A stretch of 58,262 nucleotides of DNA from Nocardiopsis suaedae (GTDB lineage: Bacteria > Actinomycetota > Actinomycetes > Streptosporangiales > Streptosporangiaceae): NCBI RefSeq assembly GCF_027706745.1, contig NZ_JAQFWP010000044.1, forward strand, positions 1 through 58,262. Direction: 5' to 3'. Shown piece by piece: positions 43,467 to 52,294 of this stretch. Position numbers and translations under genes: made by a program. A model generated the notes under the pieces. That model worked only from the letters and a program-made list of their open reading frames with translations, searched no databases and was not told the DNA's origin. Each line of letters opens with the position of its first letter. Within the stretch, counting starts at the first letter, position 1.

Positions 43467-43603
43467 GGCCGATCCTCTCTGCTCTGGTTCGAAAGAAGGG
43501 AAAAGAGGGTTTCCGGAGGTGGAGAGCATCCGTTTCTCCGGAACGCCCACATGGCAGAATGCGGCTTTTCGGAGCAACGGAACAACAGGAAGCCGTAAAG
43601 GGT

Positions 43604-43617
43604 GTCAACTCGACACG
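43604..43617. promoter_or_regulatory. Operator-like site (two mismatches) before the aminotransferase operon
   Basis: GTCAACTCGACACG matches RTGAAYTCNTCAYG at all but two positions and lies 138 bp before the aminotransferase start, inside a GTGTC/GACAC inverted repeat (43602-43616). Confidence 0.45.
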
Positions 43618-43640
43618 GCGCCGCCCATCGGTTCCGGAAC

Positions 43641-43683
43641 GGACGGCGGCCCGGCGCTCGATCAGAGCGCCGGGCCGCCGTCC
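43641..43683 (-). terminator. 19-bp perfect hairpin terminator after the exporter gene
   Basis: GGACGGCGGCCCGGCGCTC pairs fully with its complement across a 5-nt loop GATCA, 22 bp past the MFS gene stop. It separates exporter transcription from the sugar operon. Confidence 0.8.
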
Positions 43684-43705
43684 CCCTCAGGCGGGGGCGC
43701 CGTCA

Positions 43706-45292
43706 TCAGTGCTCGGTCGTCGCCCCCGCAGTGCTCTTCGGCTCGGCCGGGGACGCGCTGTCCCCGGCCTGTTCGGCGGAGGCGGGCGCTCCCCGCAGGA
43801 AGCCGAGCGCGAGGACGGCGCCGACCGCGAGCAACACGGCTCCGGCGCCTGCGGCGACCTGCAATCCGTCGGAGTAGGCCGCGTGAACCGCCTCCAATAG
43901 GGCGGCCCCGGTGGCTCCCGTCGTCTCCTCGGCGATGCGCACACCCGCTCCCACGGTCTCCTGGGCGGCGTCGAGGGACCCTTCGTCCACCCCGGCGGGT
44001 GCCGCTTCGGTCAGGCGTACCTGGTAAACGGCCATCGTCGCCGCTCCGAGGAAGGCCATGCCGCTCGCCAGGCCGAATTCCCCGCCGCTCTCGGCGACGC
44101 CGGAGGCCATGCCCGAGCGCTCCTCGGGCGCCGAGCTGACGATCAGGTCGGTGATGAGCGCCAGCGTCGGCGTCACTCCGGTGTAGAGCACGGTGAAGCC
44201 GATGATGGCCGCCGGAAGGCTCTGCATGGGTGCGGTCACGGCGAGCATGCCGGAACCGACGGCCGCAATGGCCAGGCAGACGCCCACCACCTTCGCCGGG
44301 CGGATGCGCGTGACCATTTTGGGCGCGAGCAGTGTGGCGATGATGCCGAGGACGATGGACGGCACGGTCCACAGGCCCGCCTGGAACGGCGACAGCTCCA
44401 GCACCGACTGCAGGTACTGCAGGACCAGCAGCTGGCTGCCGGCCATCGCCGCCACCGCGATCACCTGTGTGGTCAGTCCCGCACTGAAGGCGGGCAGACG
44501 GAAGAGGCGCAGGTCCATCATCGGGTCGTCCATCCGCAGCTGGCGCCGGCAGAAGACGGCGCCGACCGCCAGGCCGAGGACGGCCCAGCCGATGGGCTCC
44601 AGCCCCACGCCCGACAGGGCCAGCTTCTTGACCGCGTACACCAGCGGCAGGACCGAGGCGATGAGGAGCGTGGCGCTGACCATGTCCAGGCGCCCGGGGA
44701 GCCGTTCAGAGGACTCCGGCAGCACGAAGGGGCCCACCGCCAGGAGCAGCGCCATGACGGGAACGCCGATCAGGAAGATCGACCCCCACCAGAAGAGCTC
44801 CAGCAGTGCCCCGCCGATCAACGGGCCGATCGCCTCACCCGCGGTGAAGCAGGTCATCCACACGGCGATGGCGAAGGTCCGCTGCGCCGAGGTGTGGAAC
44901 ATGTTGGTCAACAGGGCCAGGGTCGACGGCATCAGTGTGGCGCCGGCCACGCCGAGCAGGGCCCGAGCGGCGATCAGCGTCTCGACCGTCGGAGCGAAGG
45001 CGGCCAGGACCGACGCGGCGGCGAAGGCCGCGGCGCCGATGAACAACAGGCGCCTGCGGCCGATCCTGTCGCCCAGGCTCCCCATGACCAGGAGGAAGCT
45101 CGCGACCATGAATCCGTAGACGTCCAGGATCCAGAGCAGCTGGCTCCCGGTGGGATCGAGGTCGGCGCTGAGTGTGGGGGCCGCCAGGTGCAGCACCGTC
45201 AGGTCCATGGACAGGACCACGGTGGGCAGCGCGAGCACCCCCAGCCCGATCCATTCGCGTCGGCCGGCGCGGGCGGGCGTCGTCTTCTCCAC
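43706..45292 (-). CDS. MFS drug/product exporter, 14-helix DHA2 family
   Basis: 528 residues with about fourteen membrane helices, as in EmrB/QacA exporters. Motif A-like GSLGDRIGRRRLLFIGA follows helix 2, LWILDVYGFMVASFLLVMG is helix-2 sequence, and a motif C region VAGATLMPSTLALL is visible. Proton-coupled export and self-resistance are the likely roles. The start is GTG at 45292. It is divergent from rmlA, and the pair of operator sites at 45439-45475 lies between them, so export and sugar synthesis are probably switched together. Confidence 0.92.
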   Translation of the reverse strand: MEKTTPARAGRREWIGLGVLALPTVVLSMDLTVLHLAAPTLSADLDPTGSQLLWILDVYGFMVASFLLVMGSLGDRIGRRRLLFIGAAAFAAASVLAAFAPTVETLIAARALLGVAGATLMPSTLALLTNMFHTSAQRTFAIAVWMTCFTAGEAIGPLIGGALLELFWWGSIFLIGVPVMALLLAVGPFVLPESSERLPGRLDMVSATLLIASVLPLVYAVKKLALSGVGLEPIGWAVLGLAVGAVFCRRQLRMDDPMMDLRLFRLPAFSAGLTTQVIAVAAMAGSQLLVLQYLQSVLELSPFQAGLWTVPSIVLGIIATLLAPKMVTRIRPAKVVGVCLAIAAVGSGMLAVTAPMQSLPAAIIGFTVLYTGVTPTLALITDLIVSSAPEERSGMASGVAESGGEFGLASGMAFLGAATMAVYQVRLTEAAPAGVDEGSLDAAQETVGAGVRIAEETTGATGAALLEAVHAAYSDGLQVAAGAGAVLLAVGAVLALGFLRGAPASAEQAGDSASPAEPKSTAGATTEH

Positions 45293-45726
45293 TTCTCGTC
45301 CCTTTCTGTACGCGGTGTTCGGGTGTCCGCCGACCGGTGGTGGGCGACGCGCGCGGTCTCCGGTGCAGTTCGGCCGTCAACACTGCTCCTCAGGCTCGAG
45401 GCACCGTCATTCTGCTCTGAAACGGGGCGGCGGCGGCAGTGCGCACATCACCGAACCGTTTATGAATTCTTCATCGAGGGTCGGCCGTGGGGTGACCGCC
45501 TCCCGCCCGCTGTGACGCATCCACCCCCGGGTTCGTGAGGCTCGCACTCCCGCCCGGGAGCCCGGCGGGCGAATAATCCCCGGGGCGACGAGCGTCAAGG
45601 GCTCCCTGCCGCTCACGTCGGCGAAGGGGGCCGGGGAAAAGTCGTTCCGCCCGGCGTAGAGCCCGTGTCGGCGGCTGGCGCACGGACGCTGGAAGGAAAC
45701 CGACCCAGGCCGAATCGGAGGTACCC
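45293..45726. other. Divergent control region, exporter/rmlA
   Basis: 434 bp without a gene. Contains the paired operator-like sites described separately and the promoters of the exporter gene (minus) and of rmlA (plus). GC content falls locally around the sites. Confidence 0.6.
45439..45475. promoter_or_regulatory. Paired operator-like sites between exporter and rmlA
   Basis: GTGCGCACATCACC (45439-45452) and ATGAATTCTTCATC (45462-45475) are 23 bp apart. The same arrangement, with the same GTGCGCAC variant first, is found before the precursor gene. Confidence 0.65.
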
Positions 45727-46695
45727 GTGAAAGGGATGATCCTGGCCGGAGGCAGCGGAACCCGACTCCACCCGATCACGCGCGGAGTCTCCAAACAGAT
45801 GCTCCCGGTCTACGACAAACCGATGATCTACTACCCGCTCTCGGTGCTGATGCTCAGCGGGATCAGGGAGATTCTGCTCATCTCCACCCCGCAGGACCTG
45901 CCGGGCTTCCGGCGGCTCCTGGGCACGGGCGAGGAGCTGGGCCTGTCCCTCGACTACGCGGTGCAGGAGGAGCCCCGAGGCCTGGCCGACGCCTTCCTGA
46001 TCGGCGCCCGGCACGTCGGCGGCGAGCCCTCCGCCCTGGTGCTCGGGGACAACATCTTCCACGGCCCGGGGCTGTCGGGGCTGCTCCAGCGCAGCGCCCT
46101 CGGCGTCGACGGGTGCACGCTGTTCGGCTACCCGGTCTCCGACCCCGAGCGCTACGGCGTCGGCGAGGCCGACGCGGAGGGCCGCCTGCTCTCCCTGGAG
46201 GAGAAGCCCGAGCGCCCGCGGTCCAACCGGGCGATCACCGGGCTGTACTTCTACGACGGGCAGGTGGTCGACATCGCCCGGACGCTCACCCCCTCCGCGC
46301 GCGGCGAGCTGGAGATCACCGACATCAACCGCACCTATCTGGAACAGGGCCGGGCCCGACTGGTCGACCTGGGCCGCGGCTTCGCCTGGCTCGACACCGG
46401 GACGCACGACTCCCTGGTCCAGGCCGGAGAGTTCGTCCAGATCCTGCAACAGCGGCAGGGGGTGAACATCGCCTGCCTGGAGGAGATCGCCCTGCGCATG
46501 GGATTCATCGACGCGGTCGAGTGCCACCGGCTGGGCGAGCGCCTGGCCAAGTCGCCCTACGGCCGCTACGTGATGGAGGTCGCCGAGTCGTTCGCCGCGG
46601 CGCCGACCCCGGCCTTCACCCTTGAGGCCGAGCTGGCGCCCCCGTTCCAGGACCCCCGGGAGACCCCCGTGATCGAGCGCCCGTCATGGGCGTAG
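45727..46695 (+). CDS. rmlA: Glucose-1-phosphate thymidylyltransferase
   Basis: 322 residues, slightly longer than the usual 290-300. It makes dTDP-glucose from glucose 1-phosphate and dTTP. Signature [22 protein letters not shown] at the start, [31 protein letters not shown] and [20 protein letters not shown]. The ending also fits ([18 protein letters not shown]), then a 30-residue Pro-rich tail. GTG at 45727 with GGAGG five bases before. It starts the plus-strand sugar genes and supplies the deoxysugar pathway. Confidence 0.95.
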   Translation: MKGMILAGGSGTRLHPITRGVSKQMLPVYDKPMIYYPLSVLMLSGIREILLISTPQDLPGFRRLLGTGEELGLSLDYAVQEEPRGLADAFLIGARHVGGEPSALVLGDNIFHGPGLSGLLQRSALGVDGCTLFGYPVSDPERYGVGEADAEGRLLSLEEKPERPRSNRAITGLYFYDGQVVDIARTLTPSARGELEITDINRTYLEQGRARLVDLGRGFAWLDTGTHDSLVQAGEFVQILQQRQGVNIACLEEIALRMGFIDAVECHRLGERLAKSPYGRYVMEVAESFAAAPTPAFTLEAELAPPFQDPRETPVIERPSWA

Positions 46696-46797
46696 CCGAC
46701 GCGGACCAGCGGCTCGCCCCGGCCGAGAACGACCGGCAGGGGGGCATCGTGAAGGCGGGGGCACCGATCCGGTAGTGCTCCGGTCCTCCGTCGCCGT

Positions 46798-46811
46798 ATG
46801 AATTCCTCACG
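46798..46811. promoter_or_regulatory. Operator-like site 1 upstream of rmlB
   Basis: ATGAATTCCTCACG, a full match to RTGAAYTCNTCAYG. A much weaker copy (GTGCTCCGGTCCTC) lies 23 bp upstream, in phase with the pairs seen elsewhere. Confidence 0.6.
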
Positions 46812-46930
46812 GGCGAGAGGGGCCCCTCGTAGGGCGGGGCGGGGCGTCGAGATCCCCGTTCCAAGGCATTCTCGGCCGCCGTGCGGACGCTCTTCGAACG
46901 GCGATGGGCGTGTTCGCCGTGAACGGGCCC

Positions 46931-46944
46931 GTGAATTCGTCATG
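46931..46944. promoter_or_regulatory. Operator-like site 2 upstream of rmlB
   Basis: GTGAATTCGTCATG, a full match. Twenty-three bp upstream GCGTGTTCGCCGTG (46908-46921) keeps part of the pattern. The site is 187 bp before the rmlB start. Confidence 0.6.
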
Positions 46945-47058
46945 GGATGCCGTCCGAGATCGGGCGTGGAATCGGATCCAGAGGTGCGGATGTGACACAC
47001 CGGCCGGAAGCGGCTGTCCCGAAATGATTCCCGGACGCGAAGGTCGGAGGTGAACTCG

Positions 47059-47112
47059 CGGCCCCGGGAACCGGGCCGCGTCGCTTCCGTGCCCGGCCGC
47101 GGCCGGGCACGG
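47059..47112 (+). promoter_or_regulatory. Two tandem hairpins in the rmlB leader
   Basis: CGGCCC/GGGCCG (47059-47078, 8-nt loop) is followed by a perfect 26-bp palindrome centred at 47099/47100 (arms CCGTGCCCGGCCG and CGGCCGGGCACGG). The palindrome ends one base before the GGAAAGGAAGG ribosome site. It could be an attenuator, a site of translational control or a dimer operator. Confidence 0.5.
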
Positions 47113-47130
47113 GAAAGGAAGGTGCCGACA

Positions 47131-48111
47131 ATGAGGATCCTTGTGACCGGAGGCGCGGGGTTCATCGGTTCGCAGTACGTCCGGACGCTGCTCGAGGACG
47201 GCTACCCGGGGTACGAGGGCGCCGAGGTCACCGTGCTGGACCTGCTCACCTACGCGGGCAACACGGCCAACCTGCCGATGGACCACCCCCGTCTGACCTT
47301 CGTCCGCGGCGACGTGGGCGACGCCGCCCTGCTGGACGGTCTGCTGCCCGGCCACGGGGCCGTGGTCCACTTCGCCGCCGAGAGCCACGTCGACCGCTCG
47401 ATCGCCGGCGCGGGCGCGTTCGCCCGCACCAACATGCTGGGCACGCAGGCGCTGATGGAGGCCGCGCTCAAGGCGGGCACCGGGCGCGTGGTGCACGTGT
47501 CGACCGACGAGGTGTACGGATCCATCGACGAAGGGTCCTGGGACGAGGCCGAGCCGGTCGACCCCAACTCGCCCTACTCGGCCTCCAAGGCCGGGTCGGA
47601 CATCATGGCCCTGGCCTACCACCGCACCCACGGCCTGGACGTGTCCGTCACCCGCTGCACCAACAACTACGGGCCCAACCAGCACCCGGAGAAGCTCATC
47701 CCCCGGTTCATCACCAACCTGTTGGAAGGGCAGAAGGTGCCCCTGTACGGGGACGGCGGCAACGTCCGCGAGTGGCTCCACGTCGAGGACCACTGCCGGG
47801 CCGTGCACCAGGTGCTCACCCGCGGCCGCGCGGGCCGGGTCTACAACGTCGGCGGCGGTGAGGACCGCACCAACCTGGAGATCACCGAGCTGCTGCTGGA
47901 GCTGTGCGGCGCGGACGCGTCGGCAGTGGAACGGGTCGAAGACCGCGCTGGCCACGACCGCCGCTACTCGGTGGACGACACCCGGATCCGCGAGGAGCTC
48001 GGCTACGCCCCGCTCGTCCCCTTCGAGCGCGGGCTGGCCCGCACCGTCGCCTGGTACGCCGACAACCCCGCCTGGTGGAAGCCGCTGCGCCGGACCGGTG
48101 TGCGCACCTGA
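47131..48111 (+). CDS. rmlB: dTDP-glucose 4,6-dehydratase
   Basis: 326 residues, the family size. It converts dTDP-glucose to dTDP-4-keto-6-deoxyglucose with bound NAD. Visible are MRILVTGGAGFIGSQYVRTL, VVHFAAESHVDRSI, VHVSTDEVYGSI (Thr-Asp-Glu catalytic triad region), YSASKAGSD (YxxxK), RCTNNYGPNQHPEKLIP and GGNVREWLHVEDHC. ATG at 47131 follows GGAAAGGAAGG. The 2,3-dehydratase follows after 28 bp. No RmlC-type 3,5-epimerase is present, so a D-configured sugar is expected. Confidence 0.96.
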   Translation: MRILVTGGAGFIGSQYVRTLLEDGYPGYEGAEVTVLDLLTYAGNTANLPMDHPRLTFVRGDVGDAALLDGLLPGHGAVVHFAAESHVDRSIAGAGAFARTNMLGTQALMEAALKAGTGRVVHVSTDEVYGSIDEGSWDEAEPVDPNSPYSASKAGSDIMALAYHRTHGLDVSVTRCTNNYGPNQHPEKLIPRFITNLLEGQKVPLYGDGGNVREWLHVEDHCRAVHQVLTRGRAGRVYNVGGGEDRTNLEITELLLELCGADASAVERVEDRAGHDRRYSVDDTRIREELGYAPLVPFERGLARTVAWYADNPAWWKPLRRTGVRT

Positions 48112-48139
48112 GCCGCCGCGGCGGCGAGAGGAGGAGCCG

Positions 48140-49582
48140 ATGAACCCGCGTACGGCGCCGACACAGGTCGGCGCCCTCCCCGACGCCCGAGGGCTCGGTC
48201 CCGCCCTGCGATGGAGGAAGGAGGCCGCCGTCGGCGCACGCCTGCGCCGCTCGGTGGAGGTGTACTCGGCCCCGCCGCCGCTCTCCGGTCCGGACGGCGT
48301 CGCCGACTGGGTGGCCGAGCGCCGCGCGGCGGGCGGCTTCCGCGTCGACCGGGTGCCCTTCGCCGACCTCGACGGCTGGGGCTTCGACCGGCGCACCGGC
48401 GACCTGGCCCACCGCAGCGGCCGCTTCTTCACCGTGTCGGGGCTGCACGTGCGGGTCGAGGGCGGTGTTCCGGTGCCCGAATGGCACCAGCCGATCATCG
48501 ACCAGAACGAGGTCGGCGTCTTGGGCATCCTCGTCCAGGAGATCGACGGCCTGCCGCACATGCTGATGCAGGCCAAGATGGAGCCCGGCAACGCCAACAC
48601 CGTCCAGCTCTCGCCGACCGTCCAGGCGACCCGGAGCAATTACACCCGGGCGCACGGCGGCCGGGCGGTGCGCTATATCGAGTACTTCACCGAGCCCGGC
48701 CGCGCCCGGGTGCTGGCCGACGCGCTGCAGTCCGAGCACGGCTCGTGGTTCCTGCGCAAGAGCAACCGGAACATGATCGTCGAGGTGCCACCGGACGCGG
48801 ACGTGCCGGTGCACGAGGACTTCCGCTGGGTCAGCATGGGGGCACTCGGAGAGCTGCTGCGCCACGACGACCTGGTCAACATGGACGCCCGCACGGTGCT
48901 GGCGTGCGCCCCCGTCGCCGAGGAGGAGCCGCAGGCGCTGCACCCCGACCCCGAACTGCTGTCCTGGTTCACCGGAGAGCGCTCCCGCTACCGGGTGCGG
49001 GCCGAGACCGTCCCGCTGGCCGGCATCCCCGACTGGGTGCGCGAGCCGGACCGCGTCCGCCACCGGGAGGGGCGGTACTTCGACGTGGTCGGGGTGCGGG
49101 TGCGGGCGGGCACGCGCGAGGTCGGCGGCTGGACCCAGCCGCTGATCGAGCCGTGCGGGACGGGCGTGACCGCCTTTCTCACCCGCAGGATCGGCGGCGT
49201 GCCGCACGTCCTGGTGAACGCCCGGGTGGAGGGCGGCTTCCTGGACACGGTGGAGCTGGGCCCCACCGTCCAGTGCACCCCGCGCAACCATGCCCACCTG
49301 CCCTCGGCGGATCGCCCGCCCTTCCTCGCGGCGGTGCTGGGGTCTCCCCCTGAGCGGATCCGCTACGAGGCCGTCCATTCCGAGGAGGGCGGACGCTTCC
49401 TGAACGCGCGGAGCCGCTACATGGTGGTCGACGCCGAAGGGCTGACGCCCCTGGCGCCGCCGCCCGGGTTCGTGTGGGCCACCCCCGGCCAGCTGAACGC
49501 GCTGGTCCGGCACGGCCACTACGTCAACGTCCAGGCGCGCACGCTGCTCGCCTGCATCAACACCGGCGCCGTGCGGCTGTGA
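48140..49582 (+). CDS. NDP-hexose 2,3-dehydratase (EvaA/TylX3-like)
   Basis: 480 residues made of two homologous halves. Each has a conserved WHQPIIDQNEVGVLGILVQE-type core: the first as written, the second GGWTQPLIEPCGTGVTAFLT. Each core is followed by NANTVQLSPTVQATRSNY or LDTVELGPTVQCTPRNH. The enzyme removes water across C2-C3 of dTDP-4-keto-6-deoxyglucose, giving the 3,4-diketo-2,6-dideoxy intermediate. In this cluster the 3-aminotransferase would then act, giving a 2,3,6-trideoxy-3-amino sugar. GAGGAGG precedes the ATG at 48140. A convergent phzE gene follows. Confidence 0.94.
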   Translation: MNPRTAPTQVGALPDARGLGPALRWRKEAAVGARLRRSVEVYSAPPPLSGPDGVADWVAERRAAGGFRVDRVPFADLDGWGFDRRTGDLAHRSGRFFTVSGLHVRVEGGVPVPEWHQPIIDQNEVGVLGILVQEIDGLPHMLMQAKMEPGNANTVQLSPTVQATRSNYTRAHGGRAVRYIEYFTEPGRARVLADALQSEHGSWFLRKSNRNMIVEVPPDADVPVHEDFRWVSMGALGELLRHDDLVNMDARTVLACAPVAEEEPQALHPDPELLSWFTGERSRYRVRAETVPLAGIPDWVREPDRVRHREGRYFDVVGVRVRAGTREVGGWTQPLIEPCGTGVTAFLTRRIGGVPHVLVNARVEGGFLDTVELGPTVQCTPRNHAHLPSADRPPFLAAVLGSPPERIRYEAVHSEEGGRFLNARSRYMVVDAEGLTPLAPPPGFVWATPGQLNALVRHGHYVNVQARTLLACINTGAVRL

Positions 49583-49641
49583 CGCGCGGTGCCGGTCCGG
49601 GCGGGGCGGCGGTCTTCCGGCGGGGCCGCCGCCCCGTCGCC

Positions 49642-51555
49642 TCAGACCGGCACGGCGTCCGGCCGGAGGACTCCGGACAGGGTCCGGGCCAGGATGCCCA
49701 CGCCGTCCCGGGTCAGCAGCGATTCGGGGTGGAACTGCATTGAGGCGAAGCCGGGCCCCCGCAGGGCGTGCACCTCCCCGGTCCGTGCGTCGCGGGCGGC
49801 CTGGACCGGGCTGGGGAGGTCTCCGGCGGGGACGAACACCGGTTCGGCGCAGCGTGCGGCGAAGGTGTTGTAGAAGCCGACCCGCTCGTGGCGGCCGAAC
49901 AGGTCGACGGTGTGCTGGGCGCCCTGGTTGGGCGTGTCCCGGCGCATCACCTCCAGGCCCAGCTCCAGGCAGAGCGCCTGGTGGCTCAGACAGACCGCCA
50001 GGAACGGCGCCCGGGCGGCCAGCAGCGCGCGCACGGCCCTGCGCACCCCCGCGATCTTGGGGTGCACGGTGTCCCGCGGGTCACCCGGACCGGGGCCCAT
50101 GACCACCAGCCCGCGCCCGTCCAGCCGGAACGGCTCGTCGTAGCGGCGCACCTCCACGTGTGGGCCCAGGGCGCGCAGCTGGTGGGCGAGCATCGCGGTG
50201 AAGGTGTCCTCGGCGTCCACGACCAGCACGCCCAGCCCCGCCAGCTCCGGGACGGCCGCCCGCCCCGAGCGCCCCAGCCAGAATCCGGAGACCTGCTCGT
50301 TGCGCCGGGCCAGGGCCGAACGGACCTCGCTGTGGTCGGCCAGCCCCCGGGTGCGGTCGGCCTCCAGCGCGGCGAGCACCCCGGCCGCCTTGGCCCGGGT
50401 CTCCTGGACCTCGGCCTGCGGGTCGGAGTGGCGCACCAGGGTCGCACCCACCCCCAGGCGCAGGCCGCCCTCGGGCGAGATCTCCGCCGTGCGGATCAGG
50501 ATGGCCGAGTCCACGGCGCGCCCGCCGCCGGAATCCCGCCCGATCAGCGCCACCGCGCCGCTGTAGTGGCCGCGCCCCTCGGGCTCGTGGCGGGCCACCA
50601 CCCGGCAGGCGCTCTCCAACGGGCTGCCGGTGACCGTCGGGGCGAACATGGTCTCGAGCAGGATCTCGCGCGGGTCCCGGGAGCTCTCCCCTTCGATGTG
50701 GTACTCGGTGTGCGCGAGGCGGGCCATCTCCTTGAGGCGCGGACCGATGACCCGGGGCACCGAGTCGCAGATCCGGGCCATCATCTTGAGCTCCTCGTCC
50801 ACCACCATGTAGAGCTCGTCGGCCTCCTTGCGGTCGGCGAGGAAGGCCTTGACCCCCTCCAGCGCCGGCCCTGAGGAGGGGTATCGGTAGGTGCCGCTGA
50901 TCGGGTTCATCACCGCGGTGCCCCGGTCCAGGCTGACGTGCCGCTCGGGGGAGGCGCCGACGAACGTGCCGTACGGGGTGTGCACCACGAAGGTCCAGTA
51001 GGCGCCGGACTCCTGGCTGAGCAGTCGGCGGAACAGGGTCAGCGCGCTCGCGGCGGAGAACCCCTCGACGGTCGCGGTGAAGGAGCGCTTCAGCACGAAG
51101 TTCGCGCCCTCGCCGTTGCCGATCTCGCCGTCGATGATCCGGCGGGCGGTGGCGGCGTAGGCGGCGTCGTCCACGTCGAACCCGCCGTCGGACAGCGTGA
51201 TGCCGGTGTCGGGGACGCGGGCGCGGAATCCGGCCAGCGGCACCCGTCCCTGGTCCTCGACGCGCAGCGTGATCAGCGGGGCGCCGTCGTCGGCGCAGTC
51301 GAATCCGCGCTCGCGGATCTGCCGGTAGGGGACCAGGGCGAGCAGCTCGTGCCGCGCCGGGGTGGTGCCCTCCCCGGCGTCCCGGGCGGGTGCGGGGTCC
51401 AGTGGCAGGTCGGCCAGGGACGCGGTGGTGGAGGCCGGTCCGGCCAGCACCTCGACCGCGTCCGGACCGGCGGCCGACTCGGGCCGGTACAGCAGGGCGA
51501 AGGAGGACCTCCGGTCGGCCAGCACCTCCTCCAACAGGGTGCTTCCGGTGTTCAT
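49642..51555 (-). CDS. phzE: 2-amino-2-desoxyisochorismate synthase (PhzE-like)
   Basis: 637 residues: an anthranilate-synthase-like chorismate domain (1-425) fused to a glutamine amidotransferase domain (about 440-637). Chorismate part: [50 protein letters not shown] and [18 protein letters not shown]. Amidotransferase: [17 protein letters not shown] with the catalytic Cys, and [11 protein letters not shown] with His/Glu. PhzE makes ADIC and, unlike anthranilate synthase, keeps the enol ether. The ATG overlaps the phzD stop (ATGA). Similar proteins feed benzoxazolinate, dibenzodiazepinone and 3-hydroxyanthranilate pathways as well as phenazines. Confidence 0.94.
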   Translation of the reverse strand: MNTGSTLLEEVLADRRSSFALLYRPESAAGPDAVEVLAGPASTTASLADLPLDPAPARDAGEGTTPARHELLALVPYRQIRERGFDCADDGAPLITLRVEDQGRVPLAGFRARVPDTGITLSDGGFDVDDAAYAATARRIIDGEIGNGEGANFVLKRSFTATVEGFSAASALTLFRRLLSQESGAYWTFVVHTPYGTFVGASPERHVSLDRGTAVMNPISGTYRYPSSGPALEGVKAFLADRKEADELYMVVDEELKMMARICDSVPRVIGPRLKEMARLAHTEYHIEGESSRDPREILLETMFAPTVTGSPLESACRVVARHEPEGRGHYSGAVALIGRDSGGGRAVDSAILIRTAEISPEGGLRLGVGATLVRHSDPQAEVQETRAKAAGVLAALEADRTRGLADHSEVRSALARRNEQVSGFWLGRSGRAAVPELAGLGVLVVDAEDTFTAMLAHQLRALGPHVEVRRYDEPFRLDGRGLVVMGPGPGDPRDTVHPKIAGVRRAVRALLAARAPFLAVCLSHQALCLELGLEVMRRDTPNQGAQHTVDLFGRHERVGFYNTFAARCAEPVFVPAGDLPSPVQAARDARTGEVHALRGPGFASMQFHPESLLTRDGVGILARTLSGVLRPDAVPV

Positions 51556-52232
51556 GCCACCGCCTCCTCGCGGGGGGCCGGTGCGTCGGCGGCCCCCTCC
51601 AGCGCTCCGGCCAGCGTCCCGGTCAGTGCGACCACCCCGCAGCGCCGGGCGGTGTAGTCCAGGGCCAGCCGGTGGAACCCGGGGGAGAAGTCGGCGACGG
51701 CGTCGGCGGCCAGGAACGTCCGGATGTCGTTGGTGAACGCGTCCACGGCGGTCATCAGCACGCCGACGTGGGCGTAGACCCCGGCGACGATGATCTGATC
51801 GCGGCCGGAGGCGCGCAGGCGCTCCAGCAGGCCGGTGTGGTGGAAGGCGCTGTAGCGCCACTTGCTCAGCGTCCAGTCGCCGGGCTCCGGTGCCAGCTCG
51901 GGCACCACCTCCCGGTCTTCGAGGGACATGGTCATCCCCGGTCCCCAGAAGTCCTTGAGCAGGCCGCGCTGTTCGGCGGACATGCCGCCGGGCTGCGCCG
52001 TGTAGGCGATGGGCACCCCCAGCGCGGCGCAGGCGCGGCGCAGCCGGGCGCAGTTGCCGATCAGGTCGTCGCGGAGCGCGCCGGCCTCGTCGAAGGGGCG
52101 CAGGAAGAAGCGCTGCATGTCGTGCAGGAGCAGGACCGCGCGGTCGGGGTCGGGCGTCCAGTCGGCGGTGTTCACCGGGAGGTCGTCCTCGTCGGGCATG
52201 GGGTAGGCGGAGATGGGCGGGATCGCGGGCAT
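51552..52232 (-). CDS. phzD: Isochorismatase-family hydrolase (PhzD-like)
   Basis: 226 residues. It hydrolyses ADIC to trans-2,3-dihydro-3-hydroxyanthranilate (DHHA). The catalytic Asp is in [17 protein letters not shown]; Lys lies in [14 protein letters not shown]; the region [20 protein letters not shown] has Gly where cysteine-dependent relatives have Cys, as expected for PhzD. The opening [13 protein letters not shown] is also typical. ATG at 52232 with GGAGG upstream. It sits between phzC and phzE with coupling to the latter. Confidence 0.95.
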   Translation of the reverse strand: MPAIPPISAYPMPDEDDLPVNTADWTPDPDRAVLLLHDMQRFFLRPFDEAGALRDDLIGNCARLRRACAALGVPIAYTAQPGGMSAEQRGLLKDFWGPGMTMSLEDREVVPELAPEPGDWTLSKWRYSAFHHTGLLERLRASGRDQIIVAGVYAHVGVLMTAVDAFTNDIRTFLAADAVADFSPGFHRLALDYTARRCGVVALTGTLAGALEGAADAPAPREEAVA

Positions 52233-52294
52233 GGTCGTCCTCCGTCGAGGGGCGTGCAGGGGGGTGTGCCGGGCGGCGGGGTGCGGGGCCGTGC

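Larger units (their letters stand above)
46696..47130 (+). other. Intergenic region and leader of rmlB
   Basis: 435 bp without a gene between two sugar genes on the same strand. It has two full operator-like sites (46798-46811 and 46931-46944) and two hairpins directly before the rmlB ribosome site, all listed separately. rmlB therefore has its own promoter and an RNA-structured leader. Confidence 0.6.

Noticed and set aside
43467-43577. N-terminal extension of the aminotransferase
   Set aside because: The upstream in-frame residues lack family similarity, and the GTG at 43466 fits the normal start of 3-aminotransferases.
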